Shown piece after piece: positions 39,331-48,049 of a stretch of DNA of 64,000 bases; the stretch's first letter is position 1, and each line of letters opens with the position of its first letter. The translations under genes were made by a program, and so were the position numbers. The stretch comes from Virgisporangium aurantiacum. Its GTDB lineage: Bacteria; Actinomycetota; Actinomycetes; Mycobacteriales; Micromonosporaceae. The DNA lies in the NCBI RefSeq assembly GCF_016863635.1, contig NZ_BOPG01000017.1:1-64000 (forward strand), written 5' to 3'. The notes below the pieces were generated by a model, which saw nothing but the letters and a program-made list of their open reading frames with translations, was not told the origin of the DNA and searched no databases.

Positions 39331-40980
39331 ATGAAAGACCTCGCCGACGAGCTGATGGCCGTCTACTTCGACGCGCACCCGCTCGCCGCCACGATCAACG
39401 GCATCCGCGACCGTGAGGACGGCCTCACCGACTACAGCGAGGCCGGCGAGGAGGCGTTCGTCGCCACCGTCGCGGGGTTCGCCGACCGGGCGGCCGCCGT
39501 CGACCCGGCCACCCTGGGCGCCGACGACCGGATCACCCGGGCCGTGCTGCTCGCGACCGTCGAGCAGATGCGGGCGCGGATCGCGGCCCGCGGCGTCGAG
39601 TACGCGATCACCGACACGTGGACGGCGCACGGGCCCGACCTGCTCATCAACATCCCGATGATCGGTCTCACCGAGCCGGCGCACGCCGACGGCTACCTGG
39701 CCCGGCTCGGCGCGATCCCGCGGGCGCTGGAGCAGATCGCCGACCGGCACCGGGCCGGTATCGCGGCCGGCCGGGTGCCGGTGCGGCGGCTGGTCGAGGC
39801 GACGGTGGCGTTCTTCGACCGGTATCTGGGCAATCGCGCCGGCGACCCGCTGTGCCGTCCGGTGGCGCCCGGCGACCCGGCCACGTTCGACGTTTCGCGG
39901 GACCGCGTGATCGACGACGTCGTGCGGCCCGCCGTCGCCCGGTACCGCGAGGTGCTGGCCACCGAGGTGCTGCCGCACGGGCGTCCGGCCGACCGCCCCG
40001 GGCTGTGCTTCCTGCCCGGCGGCGACGAGATCTATGCCAGCCTGGTCAGGCTGCACACCACCACGGAGCGCACGCCGGAGGAGCTGCACGAGACGGGGTT
40101 GGAACAGGTCGCGCGGCTGGCCGAGGAGTACCGGACCATCGGGTCGCGGGTGTTCGGCACCGGCGACCTGGGGGAGATCTTCCAGCGGCTGCGCACCGAT
40201 CCGGCGCTGCGGTGGACGTCCGGTGAAGAGCTTCTGACCTCCGCCCGCACCGCGATCAGCCGGGCCGAGGCGGTGGCCCCGCAGTGGTTCGGCAAGCTGC
40301 CGTCGCAGGGCTGCGTCGTCGCGCCCGTGCCGGCCGACGAGGCACCCGGCGCGGTCGGCGCCTACTACCTGCAGCCGGCGCTCGACGGCAGCCGGCCCGG
40401 CACCTACTACGCCAACACGTACCGGGCCGAGGAGCGCAGCCGCTACACGTCGGAGGCGACGGCGTTCCACGAGGGCGTGCCGGGTCACCACTTCCAGATC
40501 ACGATCGCGCTGGAGCTCACCGAGCTGCCGCTGCTGCGCCGGTTGGCCGACTTCAACGCGTACATCGAGGGCTGGGGCCTGTACTCGGAACGGCTGGCCG
40601 ACGAGATGGGGCTGTACTCCAACGACGTCACGCGGCTCGGCATGCTGGCCGCCGACTCGATGCGGGCCTGCCGGCTGGTGGTCGACACCGGCCTGCACGC
40701 CAAGGGCTGGTCGCACCAGCAGGTGGTCGAGTACATGGCGGCGAACTCGGTGATGCCGATGGTCGAGATCGTCCAGGAGACCGACCGGTACATCGCCGAC
40801 CCCGGCCAGGCGCTCGCGTACATGGTGGGGCGGCTGGAGATCCAGCGGATCCGGGCTCTTGCCGAGCAGACGGCCGGCGGACGATTCGACATCCGCGAGT
40901 TCCACGACACGGTGCTGGGCGCCGGCCCGCTGCCATTGACCGTGCTCGAGGACGTGGTGCGGAGCTGGGCCGCGTCCTGA
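39331..40980 (+). CDS. DUF885 family zinc metallopeptidase-like protein
   Basis: A 549-residue DUF885 protein with the zinc signature HEGVPGHHFQ (380-389) and a downstream YIEGWGLYSERLADE that should give the third ligand. The whole protein is cytoplasmic: no signal peptide, no membrane span. DUF885 proteins are gluzincin-like peptidases of mostly unknown substrate. GGGGAG lies about nine bases before the ATG. It stands alone, divergent to the DUF1707 operon across 85 bases. Confidence 0.9.
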   Translation: MKDLADELMAVYFDAHPLAATINGIRDREDGLTDYSEAGEEAFVATVAGFADRAAAVDPATLGADDRITRAVLLATVEQMRARIAARGVEYAITDTWTAHGPDLLINIPMIGLTEPAHADGYLARLGAIPRALEQIADRHRAGIAAGRVPVRRLVEATVAFFDRYLGNRAGDPLCRPVAPGDPATFDVSRDRVIDDVVRPAVARYREVLATEVLPHGRPADRPGLCFLPGGDEIYASLVRLHTTTERTPEELHETGLEQVARLAEEYRTIGSRVFGTGDLGEIFQRLRTDPALRWTSGEELLTSARTAISRAEAVAPQWFGKLPSQGCVVAPVPADEAPGAVGAYYLQPALDGSRPGTYYANTYRAEERSRYTSEATAFHEGVPGHHFQITIALELTELPLLRRLADFNAYIEGWGLYSERLADEMGLYSNDVTRLGMLAADSMRACRLVVDTGLHAKGWSHQQVVEYMAANSVMPMVEIVQETDRYIADPGQALAYMVGRLEIQRIRALAEQTAGGRFDIREFHDTVLGAGPLPLTVLEDVVRSWAAS

Positions 40981-41191
40981 GATCGGTGGACTATAGGCGT
41001 CGGTTTCGCTGGGGTCCAGCCCAGTTGACCTGTTTCGCCCATACGGACGGTGCATCCCCGCTGAGTCGCCGTCCGCATCCGCCCGCGTCGCCCGTGACGG
41101 CCGGCGCGGGCGATGGTTAATGTCGATGCCGAGGCTGCCGCTCGGGGGTGCGGCGGTTTGTCGCCGTCGGCGTGCGAGGGGAGCCACCTGG
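40981..41191. other. Gap before the Pro/Ala-rich protein
   Basis: These 211 bases hold no clear gene. TAATGT at 41118-41123 could be a -10 box for the downstream gene. An in-frame ATG at 41126 exists, but GAGGGGAG at 41176-41183 fits the ATG at 41192 better. A small CTGGG/CCCAG hairpin at about 41010 may end the DUF885 transcript. Confidence 0.3.
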
Positions 41192-42331
41192 ATGCGGGGT
41201 CTGGAGGACGCGCTGGCGCGGATCGCCCGTCGGGACGAACTCCGTGAACGCTCGACCGTCACCCGCCGGAGCGACTCCGTGAGCCCGGTGGTCGACGAGG
41301 TCGCCGACGCCCTGCGCGCCGTCGTGGAACGCAACCCCGGCGTGTTCGCGACCGTGGTCGTCCAGGAAGCCGAGACGGCGTGGTCCGTGTGGATCGGCGA
41401 GTGGGACGGGACGCTGCACACCCGCGTCACCACCCTCGATCCCGACCCGCCGGTGACCGATTCGGCCCCGCCGCTCAAGCCGGGAGCCTCGCCGTCCTCC
41501 TCTCCTGCGGTGACCCCGGTGACCGCGCCGTCCGCCTCTCCCGCGGTGACCCCGGCGGCCTCGCCGTCCGCCTCTCCCGCGGTGACCCCGGTGGCCGCGC
41601 CGGTGACCCCGGTGGCCGCGCCCGTGCCGGCGGCGCTGGAGCCGGCCATCCCGCTGCCACGGCGGCGCCCGATGTCCCCGGCGAACCGGCCGGCCGCGGC
41701 CCTGCCCGCCGGTCCTTCCCCGCAGCCCGGCCCGGCGCCGATCGCGGACCTCCTCCGCCCCCGGAGCGCCGACTCGTTGTCCGACGCCGAGACGCCGCCC
41801 ATGGGCTTCCGCCCGCCGCTGGTCGATGCCGGCGCGCCGCTGCCGAAGCGGTTCCCGGACAGCGGTATCCCGCTCCCGCGCCGCCGCCCCGCGCCGCCGT
41901 TCGGTGCTCCGCTCGGCCAGGGTCCGCCCGCTCTGCCCTCGGCGCCGACGCCCGCCGCCACGACGCTGCCGCCGCTGTCCGCACCACGGGCGGCGCTCGC
42001 CGGGACGATTCCCGCGCAACGGTCACCCGCGCAGGTTCCGGGCGCTCAGGCGCCGGCCTCGCGCCTGTCGGCCGAGTTGGAGGACACCACCTGGCCGCCG
42101 CACTACCACCCGTCGCACCGGGTGGAGCGGGCGAGCCACCGGGCCGATCCGCAACCGGCGCCGGCCGGTGCCGCGTCCGCGCTGCCCGTGCCCACGATGC
42201 CGGCGCCGCCGTTGGCGGCCGCCCAACGGGTGTCCGGGCCGGCGATGAACGACCGGGTGGCCGGCCGCATCGCCGAGATGCTGCGCCGCGAGGCCAAGCG
42301 CGACAAGCACGACAACCGCGGCCTCGCATAA
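41192..42331 (+). CDS. Pro/Ala-rich protein of unknown function
   Basis: A 379-residue protein, no named family. The first 85 residues are folded (MRGLEDALARIARRDELRER, then VVERNPGVFATVVVQEAETA and WSVWIGEWDG). From about 95 to 330 it is a disordered Pro/Ala/Ser stretch with repeated SPAVTPVAAP units and three copies of an IPLPRRRP-like basic motif. The last 40 residues are a charged helix (RVAGRIAEMLRREAKRDKHD). The layout suggests an adaptor with proline-rich binding sites. The start at 41192 is chosen from the ribosome site. Confidence 0.7.
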   Translation: MRGLEDALARIARRDELRERSTVTRRSDSVSPVVDEVADALRAVVERNPGVFATVVVQEAETAWSVWIGEWDGTLHTRVTTLDPDPPVTDSAPPLKPGASPSSSPAVTPVTAPSASPAVTPAASPSASPAVTPVAAPVTPVAAPVPAALEPAIPLPRRRPMSPANRPAAALPAGPSPQPGPAPIADLLRPRSADSLSDAETPPMGFRPPLVDAGAPLPKRFPDSGIPLPRRRPAPPFGAPLGQGPPALPSAPTPAATTLPPLSAPRAALAGTIPAQRSPAQVPGAQAPASRLSAELEDTTWPPHYHPSHRVERASHRADPQPAPAGAASALPVPTMPAPPLAAAQRVSGPAMNDRVAGRIAEMLRREAKRDKHDNRGLA

Positions 42332-42357
42332 GCCCGTCGCCGCCGGCACTCCCCGGT

Positions 42358-42433
42358 GTCGATCTTGCAGTTGTGGTGCCAGATAGCGACTGAATTGCCC
42401 CGTTTTGATAGGCACCACAACTGCAAGATCGAC
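42358..42433. repeat. Perfect 23-bp inverted repeat between convergent genes
   Basis: Arms 42358-42380 and 42411-42433 are exact reverse complements around a 30-base loop that contains TTGCCCCGTTTT at 42395-42406. The outer 18 bases equal those of the element at 16663-16737, and the loop core is the reverse complement of that element's AAAACGGGGCAA. Lies between convergent genes and can also work as a two-way terminator. Confidence 0.9.
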
Positions 42434-42494
42434 TCATGGTTCGGGTGCGCCGGGCGGATCCCGGCCCGGCACAGTGTCAGGAGCGGGGACGGGG

Positions 42495-43829
42495 TCAGGC
42501 CGGGAGGGCGCCGGCGAGGGTGTTGGCGATCGCGGTTCTCGGGTGGTCGGGGTTGGCCCAGGTCCAGTTGGGGTGGGCGCGGTTGGTCAGCAGCACCAGC
42601 GTCAGCCGCCGGGCCGGGTCGACGAGCAGGGACGTGCCGGTGAAACCGGTGTGCCCGAACGTCAACGGGCGGGCGAGGTTGCCCATGAACCACGGCTGGT
42701 CCAGCTCGACGCCCAGCCCGTGGGTCGCGGAACGGCCCGGGCGATCCTCGTCGATGGCGGGCTTGCCGGCGTTGACGTTGGTCAGCATGAGCCGCACGGT
42801 CTGCTCGCTCAACACCCGCACGCCGTTGTACTCGCCGCCGTTGATCAGCAGCTGACCCACCACCGCCAGATCGTGAGCGGTGCCGAACAGGCCGGCGTGC
42901 GGGGCGACGCCGCCCATCGCGTCGGCGACCTGGTCGTGCACCCGGCCCCGCAGCAGCCCGCGGTTGGAGCGCGCGTCGGTGGCGACCAGCCGGGCGGCAC
43001 GGTCGGCCGGTGAGAGCCAGGTCAGCGGGAGGAAGCCGGTCTCGCGCAGGCCCAGCGGCCCGGTCAGCTCGGCGGAGACGAGCGAGGCCAGCGACGAGCC
43101 GGAGACCTTCTCCAGCAGCTGGCCGAGGATCATCAGTCCCAGGCTGGAGTACCGGAACGTGCCGCCGGGCACCGCGCCCGGCAGCAGCGGCGTGCTCAGC
43201 ACCGCGCCGGGGTCGCGGGCCTTGTTCAGTGCGAGGCCGACCGGCACGCCGCTGGTGTGGGCCAGCAGCATCGACACGGTCACCTCGGCCTTGCGTCCGC
43301 CGGTGAACTGCGGGAGATACCGGGCAACCGGCGCGTCCGGAACCACAGCGCCGCGGTCGATCTGGCGCAGCACCAGCAACGCCGTGAACACCTTGGTGAT
43401 CGAGGCCAGGTCGAACACCGAGTCGGTGCGCATGGGGACGCGCTGCGACGCGGGCAGTTCGACGGGGCCCGCCCCGTAGCGGAGCGCGTCACCGGTCGCG
43501 CCGTGCACGGTGATCTCGCCGTCGACCGCCACCAGCACGACCGCGCCGGTGTAGGTGGCGTGGGCGGGGTTGTCGGGGGTCGGGCTCTGGTAGCGGCGGG
43601 CGACCGCGAGCAGCTGCTCGCCGTAGGACGCGGGTGCGGCGGCCGGCCGCAGCGTGCGTCCCGGAGTGAAGACCAACTCGGTGGGAGCCGTCGCGAGCGA
43701 GGGAGACGCAGAGGGAGACGGCGAGGAGGAAGACGGCAACGAAGGTGACGCGGCCGGAGCGCCGTCTCGGCACCCGGCCAGCGCGGAGACCAGAGCGCCA
43801 CCCAGCACCGCGCGGCGGGTGAGCGTCAT
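42495..43829 (-). CDS. Lipoprotein serine hydrolase of the beta-lactamase fold
   Basis: A 444-residue lipoprotein of the class C beta-lactamase/esterase family. The N-terminus has a signal with lipobox LVSALAGC, Cys20 being lipidated. Catalytic SxxK is Ser143-Ile-Thr-Lys146 (FDLASITKVFTA); the second motif is YSS in GTFRYSSLGLMI, and FGHTGFTGTSLLVD is the usual third block (HTG). Substrate may be a peptidoglycan peptide, an ester or a beta-lactam; the sequence alone does not tell. ATGA overlap couples it to the dehydrogenase-like lipoprotein upstream. Confidence 0.9.
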   Translation of the reverse strand: MTLTRRAVLGGALVSALAGCRDGAPAASPSLPSSSSPSPSASPSLATAPTELVFTPGRTLRPAAAPASYGEQLLAVARRYQSPTPDNPAHATYTGAVVLVAVDGEITVHGATGDALRYGAGPVELPASQRVPMRTDSVFDLASITKVFTALLVLRQIDRGAVVPDAPVARYLPQFTGGRKAEVTVSMLLAHTSGVPVGLALNKARDPGAVLSTPLLPGAVPGGTFRYSSLGLMILGQLLEKVSGSSLASLVSAELTGPLGLRETGFLPLTWLSPADRAARLVATDARSNRGLLRGRVHDQVADAMGGVAPHAGLFGTAHDLAVVGQLLINGGEYNGVRVLSEQTVRLMLTNVNAGKPAIDEDRPGRSATHGLGVELDQPWFMGNLARPLTFGHTGFTGTSLLVDPARRLTLVLLTNRAHPNWTWANPDHPRTAIANTLAGALPA

Positions 43830-45184
43830 GCCGGCGGGGGGACGAGGCGGTACACCGCGCCGGCCGCGTCGTCGGTGACCAGGAACGCGCCGTCGGTGTC
43901 GACCGCCACGTCGACCGGCCGCCCCCACGCCTTGCCGTTCGGCTCCAGGAAACCGGAGACGAGCACCCGCTCCTCGCCCGGCCCGGACGACGTCCACGGG
44001 AAGTAGATGACCTTGTACCCGCTCGGCGAACTGCGGTTCCACGACCCGTGCTGGGCGATCACCGCGCCCAGGTCGGGTGCCTTCGTGCCCTTGGTGAACG
44101 TCAGGCCCAGCGGCGCCGAGTGCGCCTGCAGCCCGACGTCGATCGGGGTGGCGGTCGCGCAGTCGGCGGCCTTGCCGTCGCGGTTGAGTTCGTAGTCGCG
44201 GTGGAACGGCATCTTCCGGACGCCGTTGTCGCTGTTCGGGTTGCAGAACGGCCAGCCGTAGAAACCGTCCCGGACCACCCGGGTGAACGGCTCCACCGGA
44301 TAGTCGTCGACGAACGCGGTGACCCGCCGGCCCTTGTCGCCGCTGCCGTCGCCGTCGGCGTCGCGGTCGTCGGGCACCAGCGTGTTGTCGCGGTTGTTCA
44401 CGACGACCCACAGTTCGTCCGTCCCCGGAACGAACGCGAGACCCTCGGCGTTGCGCAACCCCCGGGCGAACAGCGTGCGCCCGGCGTTGGTCCCGGCCGC
44501 GTCGTAGGTGTAGATCGTGGCCCGCTGCGGGTCGCTGACCGTGTCGGACGCGCACGCGTTGCACGTGGACGCGATCGAGACGTACAGCGTGTTCCCGTTG
44601 ATCGCGATGTTCTTGAGGTAGTGGCCGTAGTTGCCGCGCAGTTCCGGGGTGGACTGGTCGGGCAGCCCGTCGACGGCCACCTCGCCAGGCGCGGCCGTGA
44701 GGGCACCGGGCGAATACGCATACCGCATCACCCGGTGCGACTCGGCGATGAACACCCACTGCTTCCCGCCCACCGACGCGAACACCACGTCGTGCGGGTT
44801 CCGCAGCCCGGTGATGAAGTCCGAGACCTGCCCGTCCCTGAGCAGGAGCACCTTCCCGGTGCTGGGCTGCGACACCAGCATCGCGCCGTCGGGCGTCGGC
44901 GTGATGAACCGGGCCCGGCTGATGCGGGCGTACACCGACGCCGTCCAGCCGCCCGGAAGTTCGAGCGTGCGCGGCCGGTCGAACGGCGCGGAGTTCATCC
45001 CGGCGGGCACGGTGACCGGCACCTGGCCGCGCGCGCCGGCCACCTGCGGCAGCGTGGGTGCAGCCGGTACCGCCGTGGCGGGCGCGGCCGCCGGTTCGGC
45101 GCGGTCGTCGTCGGAGTCGCCGCACGCCGCGAGGCCGATCGTCGCGACCAGCAGGGTGACGGCCATCAGGGACGGGACACGCAT
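43826..45184 (-). CDS. Sorbosone-dehydrogenase-like lipoprotein
   Basis: A 452-residue secreted lipoprotein with lipobox IGLAAC (Cys21), then a six-bladed propeller of the glucose/sorbosone dehydrogenase family (GLRNPHDVVFASVGGKQWVF; ARGLRNAEGLAFVPGTDELW; RDGFYGWPFCNPNSDNG; AVIAQHGSWNRSSPSGYKVI; GRPVDVAVDTDGAFLVTDDA). The family often binds PQQ, but many members have no proven activity. Ca2+-type loop DRDADGDGSGDKGR is present. It forms an operon with the beta-lactamase-fold protein. Confidence 0.85.
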   Translation of the reverse strand: MRVPSLMAVTLLVATIGLAACGDSDDDRAEPAAAPATAVPAAPTLPQVAGARGQVPVTVPAGMNSAPFDRPRTLELPGGWTASVYARISRARFITPTPDGAMLVSQPSTGKVLLLRDGQVSDFITGLRNPHDVVFASVGGKQWVFIAESHRVMRYAYSPGALTAAPGEVAVDGLPDQSTPELRGNYGHYLKNIAINGNTLYVSIASTCNACASDTVSDPQRATIYTYDAAGTNAGRTLFARGLRNAEGLAFVPGTDELWVVVNNRDNTLVPDDRDADGDGSGDKGRRVTAFVDDYPVEPFTRVVRDGFYGWPFCNPNSDNGVRKMPFHRDYELNRDGKAADCATATPIDVGLQAHSAPLGLTFTKGTKAPDLGAVIAQHGSWNRSSPSGYKVIYFPWTSSGPGEERVLVSGFLEPNGKAWGRPVDVAVDTDGAFLVTDDAAGAVYRLVPPPA

Positions 45185-45325
45185 CGGAAAACCATAGCTG
45201 TCCGGCCCCGGGCCGGCGTTGCCTGGACCGAGGAGCGGAGGGAGCGCAGCGACCGGAGCGACGAGGGAAGGCGACGCCACCGGGGCACGGGGCCTGCGGC
45301 CGCGGATGCGGGCGCATCGAGCATA
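45185..45325. other. Divergent gap with purine-rich GGAGCG repeat
   Basis: Between the lipoprotein operon and the dienelactone hydrolase. 45229-45280 contains repeats of GGAGCG/GAGCGCAGCGACCGGAGCG type, a low-complexity motif common in actinobacterial gaps. CATAGT at 45322-45327 lies seven bases before the GTG at 45335 and is probably the -10 box of the hydrolase gene. Confidence 0.4.
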
Positions 45326-45334
45326 GTGAGACGC

Positions 45335-46069
45335 GTGAAGGATGCCATTCAAGCAGGGACCATCACCGTTGCCAGCCGGCCGGGCACGGAGATCGAGGCC
45401 TATCTCGCGCGGCCGCTCGACACGCCGAAGGGCGGGGTCGTGGTCATCCACCACGCACCCGGGTTCGACCAGGGCACCAAGGAGATCACCCGCCGGTTCG
45501 CCACCTGGGGCTACGCCGCCCTGATGCCGAACCTCAACCACCGGATCGCGCCCGGCGCCGATCCCGACGACGCCGCCGCGGCCGCCCGGGCCCGGGGCGG
45601 CAAGGCCGACGACGAACTGCTCGACGACGTCGGCGGCGCCGTCGCGCACCTGAGGAACGAGGGTGTCGCGAAGGTCGGCACCATCGGGTACTGCTCCGGC
45701 GGCCGGCAGTCCGTGCTGGCGGCCACCGAACTCGACGTCGACGCGGCCGTGGACTGCTACGGCGCGTTCGTCTTCCTCGACGCGCCCGCCGAGTTCCCGC
45801 TGAAGATGGTGTCGTTGCGCGACCGCCTGCCGAACCTGCGCGCGCCGTTGCTGGGCCTGTTCGGCAACGACGACAAGTACCCGGCCCCGGCCGAGGTCGA
45901 CGAGCTCGACAAGCTCCTCACCGAACTCGGCAAGGAGCACGAGTTCCACCGCTACGACGGCGCCGGCCACGCGTTCTTCTCGGTCGACCGGCCGGCGTAC
46001 CGGATCGAGGCCGCCCTCGACGGCTACCAGCGGATCCGGGCGTTCTTCGACCGGAACCTGGGGGCCTGA
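45335..46069 (+). CDS. Dienelactone hydrolase family protein
   Basis: A 244-residue alpha/beta hydrolase of the dienelactone hydrolase family. The nucleophile is Cys in IGYCSGGRQSV, the Asp in FGNDDKYPAPAE and the His in YDGAGHAFFSVDRPAY complete the triad. It hydrolyses lactones or esters; the real substrate is not given by context. GTG 45335 is chosen because a -10 box lies seven bases upstream (leaderless); GTG 45326 is the alternative. Next to it after two bases is a DUF6295 gene, likely co-transcribed. Confidence 0.88.
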   Translation: MKDAIQAGTITVASRPGTEIEAYLARPLDTPKGGVVVIHHAPGFDQGTKEITRRFATWGYAALMPNLNHRIAPGADPDDAAAAARARGGKADDELLDDVGGAVAHLRNEGVAKVGTIGYCSGGRQSVLAATELDVDAAVDCYGAFVFLDAPAEFPLKMVSLRDRLPNLRAPLLGLFGNDDKYPAPAEVDELDKLLTELGKEHEFHRYDGAGHAFFSVDRPAYRIEAALDGYQRIRAFFDRNLGA

Positions 46070-46071
46070 CC

Positions 46072-46368
46072 ATGTGCACCTACACCACCGAACAGACCGC
46101 GGTCGAGGGCAGCGGCAAGGGCGCCGACGGCTGGTTCCGGCTCCGCACCGCGACCGTCTACTACGACCACCCGGTGCACGCGCTGGCCGATCACACGCTG
46201 AACATCGACTTCGCCGACCCGGCCGCCGGGCCGGCGGCGCGGGTGGCCGTGGAGCTGACGGCCGGGTCGGCACTGGCCCTGGTCGACGCGATCCGGGCGG
46301 CGCTGGCGGCGGTGCCGGCCGATCTCACCGGGCTGTCGCCCGAGCAACTGCGTCAGGTTTCCGGCTGA
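46072..46368 (+). CDS. DUF6295 family small protein
   Basis: A 98-residue protein matching the DUF6295 pattern: MCTYTTEQTAVEGSGKGADG, then WFRLRTATVYYDHPVHALAD and HTLNIDF. Function unknown. The family is small, soluble and found widely in actinobacteria beside hydrolase genes, as here. It follows the dienelactone hydrolase by two bases. Confidence 0.85.
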   Translation: MCTYTTEQTAVEGSGKGADGWFRLRTATVYYDHPVHALADHTLNIDFADPAAGPAARVAVELTAGSALALVDAIRAALAAVPADLTGLSPEQLRQVSG

Positions 46369-46378
46369 AGACTCCCAA

Positions 46379-46441
46379 GGGGAGTAAGTCGGGAGTAAGA
46401 AATAGCCTGCCAGGTTTCGTTGGGTCCTGGTTCCAACGAAA
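46379..46441 (+). promoter_or_regulatory. Promoter with direct repeat and 5' hairpin for the LuxR gene
   Basis: GGGAGTAAG occurs twice with an 11-base period at 46379-46399, one helical turn apart, just before a TAGCCT -10 box at 46403-46408. This looks like an activator site. Downstream, TTTCGTTGG at 46415-46423 and CCAACGAAA at 46433-46441 form a perfect 9-base hairpin in the leader, which then reaches a GGAGG ribosome site and the ATG at 46459. Confidence 0.5.
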
Positions 46442-46458
46442 ATGATCGGAGGCGGGCG

Positions 46459-47226
46459 ATGTCGGTCAGGGCGAACGACCTCACCCGGTTGCTCGACGTG
46501 GTGGCCGCGATGAACGACGCGCCGGACGGCGGGTTCGAGCGGGCCATGCTGACGTCGGCGGCCGAGCTGATCGCGTGCGACACGGTGTCGTACAACGAGC
46601 ACCGGCTCGACACGTGGCAGGAGCTGCGCTGCGTGGTCGAACCAAGCTACGTCGAACGCAGCCCGGTCCGCAGGGAATATCTGCGCCACCTCGGCGGGCA
46701 CCCGCCCGTCGAGGCCTGCGCGCGGGGCCGGCTCGCCACCGGCGACACCACCTCGCTGTCCGACCTCATGACCCAACGGGAGTACCGGCGGCTGCCGATC
46801 TACGCCGACTACTTCCGGCACCGCGGCGTCGAGGACCAGCTGGTCGCGGTCGTCAAGGCCCGTGACCTGCGCACGGTGCTGGTGGTGTTCAGCCGGTCGA
46901 GGCGGGGATTCGGCGACCGCGACCGCACGGTCCTGCGGCTGCTGCTGCCGCACCTGCAGCACGCCGTGCGGCACCGCCGGCGGCTGGCCGCGCTCACGTC
47001 GTCGGTCGCCAATCGGACGACGCCGCTCGGCCCCGACGTCTGGGACCGGCTGACCGAGCGCGAGCGCGACATCGTCACCTGCCTGGCGTCCGGCGGCACC
47101 GACCAGAAGATCGCCCGCACGCTCGCGATCAGCCCGCGCACGGTGGGCAAGCACCTGGAGAACGTCTACCGCAAGGTGAACGTGCCCGGCCGGGTCGCGC
47201 TGGTCGCGCAACTCGCGGTCGCGTAG
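46459..47226 (+). CDS. LuxR-family regulator with GAF-like sensor
   Basis: A 255-residue regulator. The first 170 residues look like a GAF-type sensor (FERAMLTSAAELIACDTVSY; DQLVAVVKARDLRTVLVVFS), and the C-terminus is a LuxR helix-turn-helix (LTERERDIVTCLASGGTDQK, then LAISPRTVGKHLENVYRKVN). No receiver, so it is not a two-component regulator. GGAGG precedes the ATG by several bases. Its target may be the adjacent gene at 47284 or its own promoter, which has a paired repeat. Confidence 0.87.
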   Translation: MSVRANDLTRLLDVVAAMNDAPDGGFERAMLTSAAELIACDTVSYNEHRLDTWQELRCVVEPSYVERSPVRREYLRHLGGHPPVEACARGRLATGDTTSLSDLMTQREYRRLPIYADYFRHRGVEDQLVAVVKARDLRTVLVVFSRSRRGFGDRDRTVLRLLLPHLQHAVRHRRRLAALTSSVANRTTPLGPDVWDRLTERERDIVTCLASGGTDQKIARTLAISPRTVGKHLENVYRKVNVPGRVALVAQLAVA

Positions 47227-47283
47227 GACGTACGGAGAACTACGTATGGCGCGCCAGGTAATACAGCCGGACCCTGAGCACCC
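47227..47283 (+). promoter_or_regulatory. Promoter of the SpaB_C-like gene
   Basis: TAATAC at 47259-47264 is a good -10 candidate. Upstream are the perfect palindrome TGGCGCGCCA (47246-47255) and a near-palindrome around TACGTA at 47241-47246. No strong -35 is seen, so an activator may be needed. Confidence 0.4.
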
Positions 47284-48039
47284 ATGACCTGGCTCCGCTA
47301 CGACATCGACGCCGCGCCCGTCCACCCGAGTCTGTACGCGTCGCTGGCCCGCACCGCCAGGATGACGGCCGGGGACGTGTTCTTCGTACACACCCCGCTG
47401 GGCGTGCGGCTGCGGTGCCGGGCCGACCGGCCGGACACCGCCGACGCCGCCTGGCAGGCCACCCTGTCGGAGGCGCGCGGCCGGGGCTGGCTCATCGCGT
47501 GGCGGCCGGCGCCGCACGAGCCGGAGGGCTTCGGCGGACCCGACGCGATGGCCGCCGCGCACCGCGTCTTCACCGCCGACAGCCTGGCCTGGCTGGAGTT
47601 CCTCGCCCGCGCCGCCCGGCCGGTGCCGACGGTCGCGCGCTGGGCCGCGTCGCTGCTGATGATCCGGTCGCTGGTCGACGGGCTCGACCTCGCGCCGTGG
47701 GAGACCGACGACGTCTGGGACCGCATCGGCCGGAAGACCCGCCACGCCACGCCGGCCGACCCGGCCGTCCGTCACCTCATCCACGCGCTGCGCGCCGGCT
47801 GGGACGAGCCCGACATCCTCCGCGACCGCCTCGACGCCCACCAGAACGGCCTGGTGGCGGCGTACGACGTCGCGGTCCGCCCGGCCGCCGCGGCCTGGCG
47901 GGCCACCGCGACCCCGGCGCTGCGGCACGGGGTCGCGCTGGCGGTGCTGTTCCACTGGAACCGCGCCGCCATGCCCGTCGCCCACCAGCACCTGCTGGCC
48001 GGCTCGCGGATCACGAGGAGCCTCCCGGTCGCCGCATAG
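47284..48039 (+). CDS. Orphan SpaB_C/thiopeptide-type biosynthesis domain protein
   Basis: A 251-residue protein resembling the C-terminal elimination domain of lantibiotic dehydratases (thiopeptide-type bacteriocin biosynthesis domain), as a stand-alone chain. Evidence is the core DVFFVHTPLGVRLRCRADRP, similar to the family's HLRLR strand, an N-terminal W-x-x-Y/D pattern, and the C-terminal helical part (VALAVLFHWNRAAMPVAHQH). In split pathways such proteins eliminate glutamylated Ser/Thr or catalyse [4+2] cyclisation. No precursor peptide, glutamylation domain or cyclase was found nearby, so it may be a relic or act elsewhere. Identification is by pattern only. Confidence 0.55.
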   Translation: MTWLRYDIDAAPVHPSLYASLARTARMTAGDVFFVHTPLGVRLRCRADRPDTADAAWQATLSEARGRGWLIAWRPAPHEPEGFGGPDAMAAAHRVFTADSLAWLEFLARAARPVPTVARWAASLLMIRSLVDGLDLAPWETDDVWDRIGRKTRHATPADPAVRHLIHALRAGWDEPDILRDRLDAHQNGLVAAYDVAVRPAAAAWRATATPALRHGVALAVLFHWNRAAMPVAHQHLLAGSRITRSLPVAA

Positions 48040-48049
48040 GCTGCACCGC

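Noticed and set aside
45229..45280. A regulatory repeat array before the dienelactone hydrolase
   Set aside because: GGAGCG/GAGCGCAGCG runs are common low-complexity sequence in actinobacterial gaps; no fixed spacing to the start was seen.
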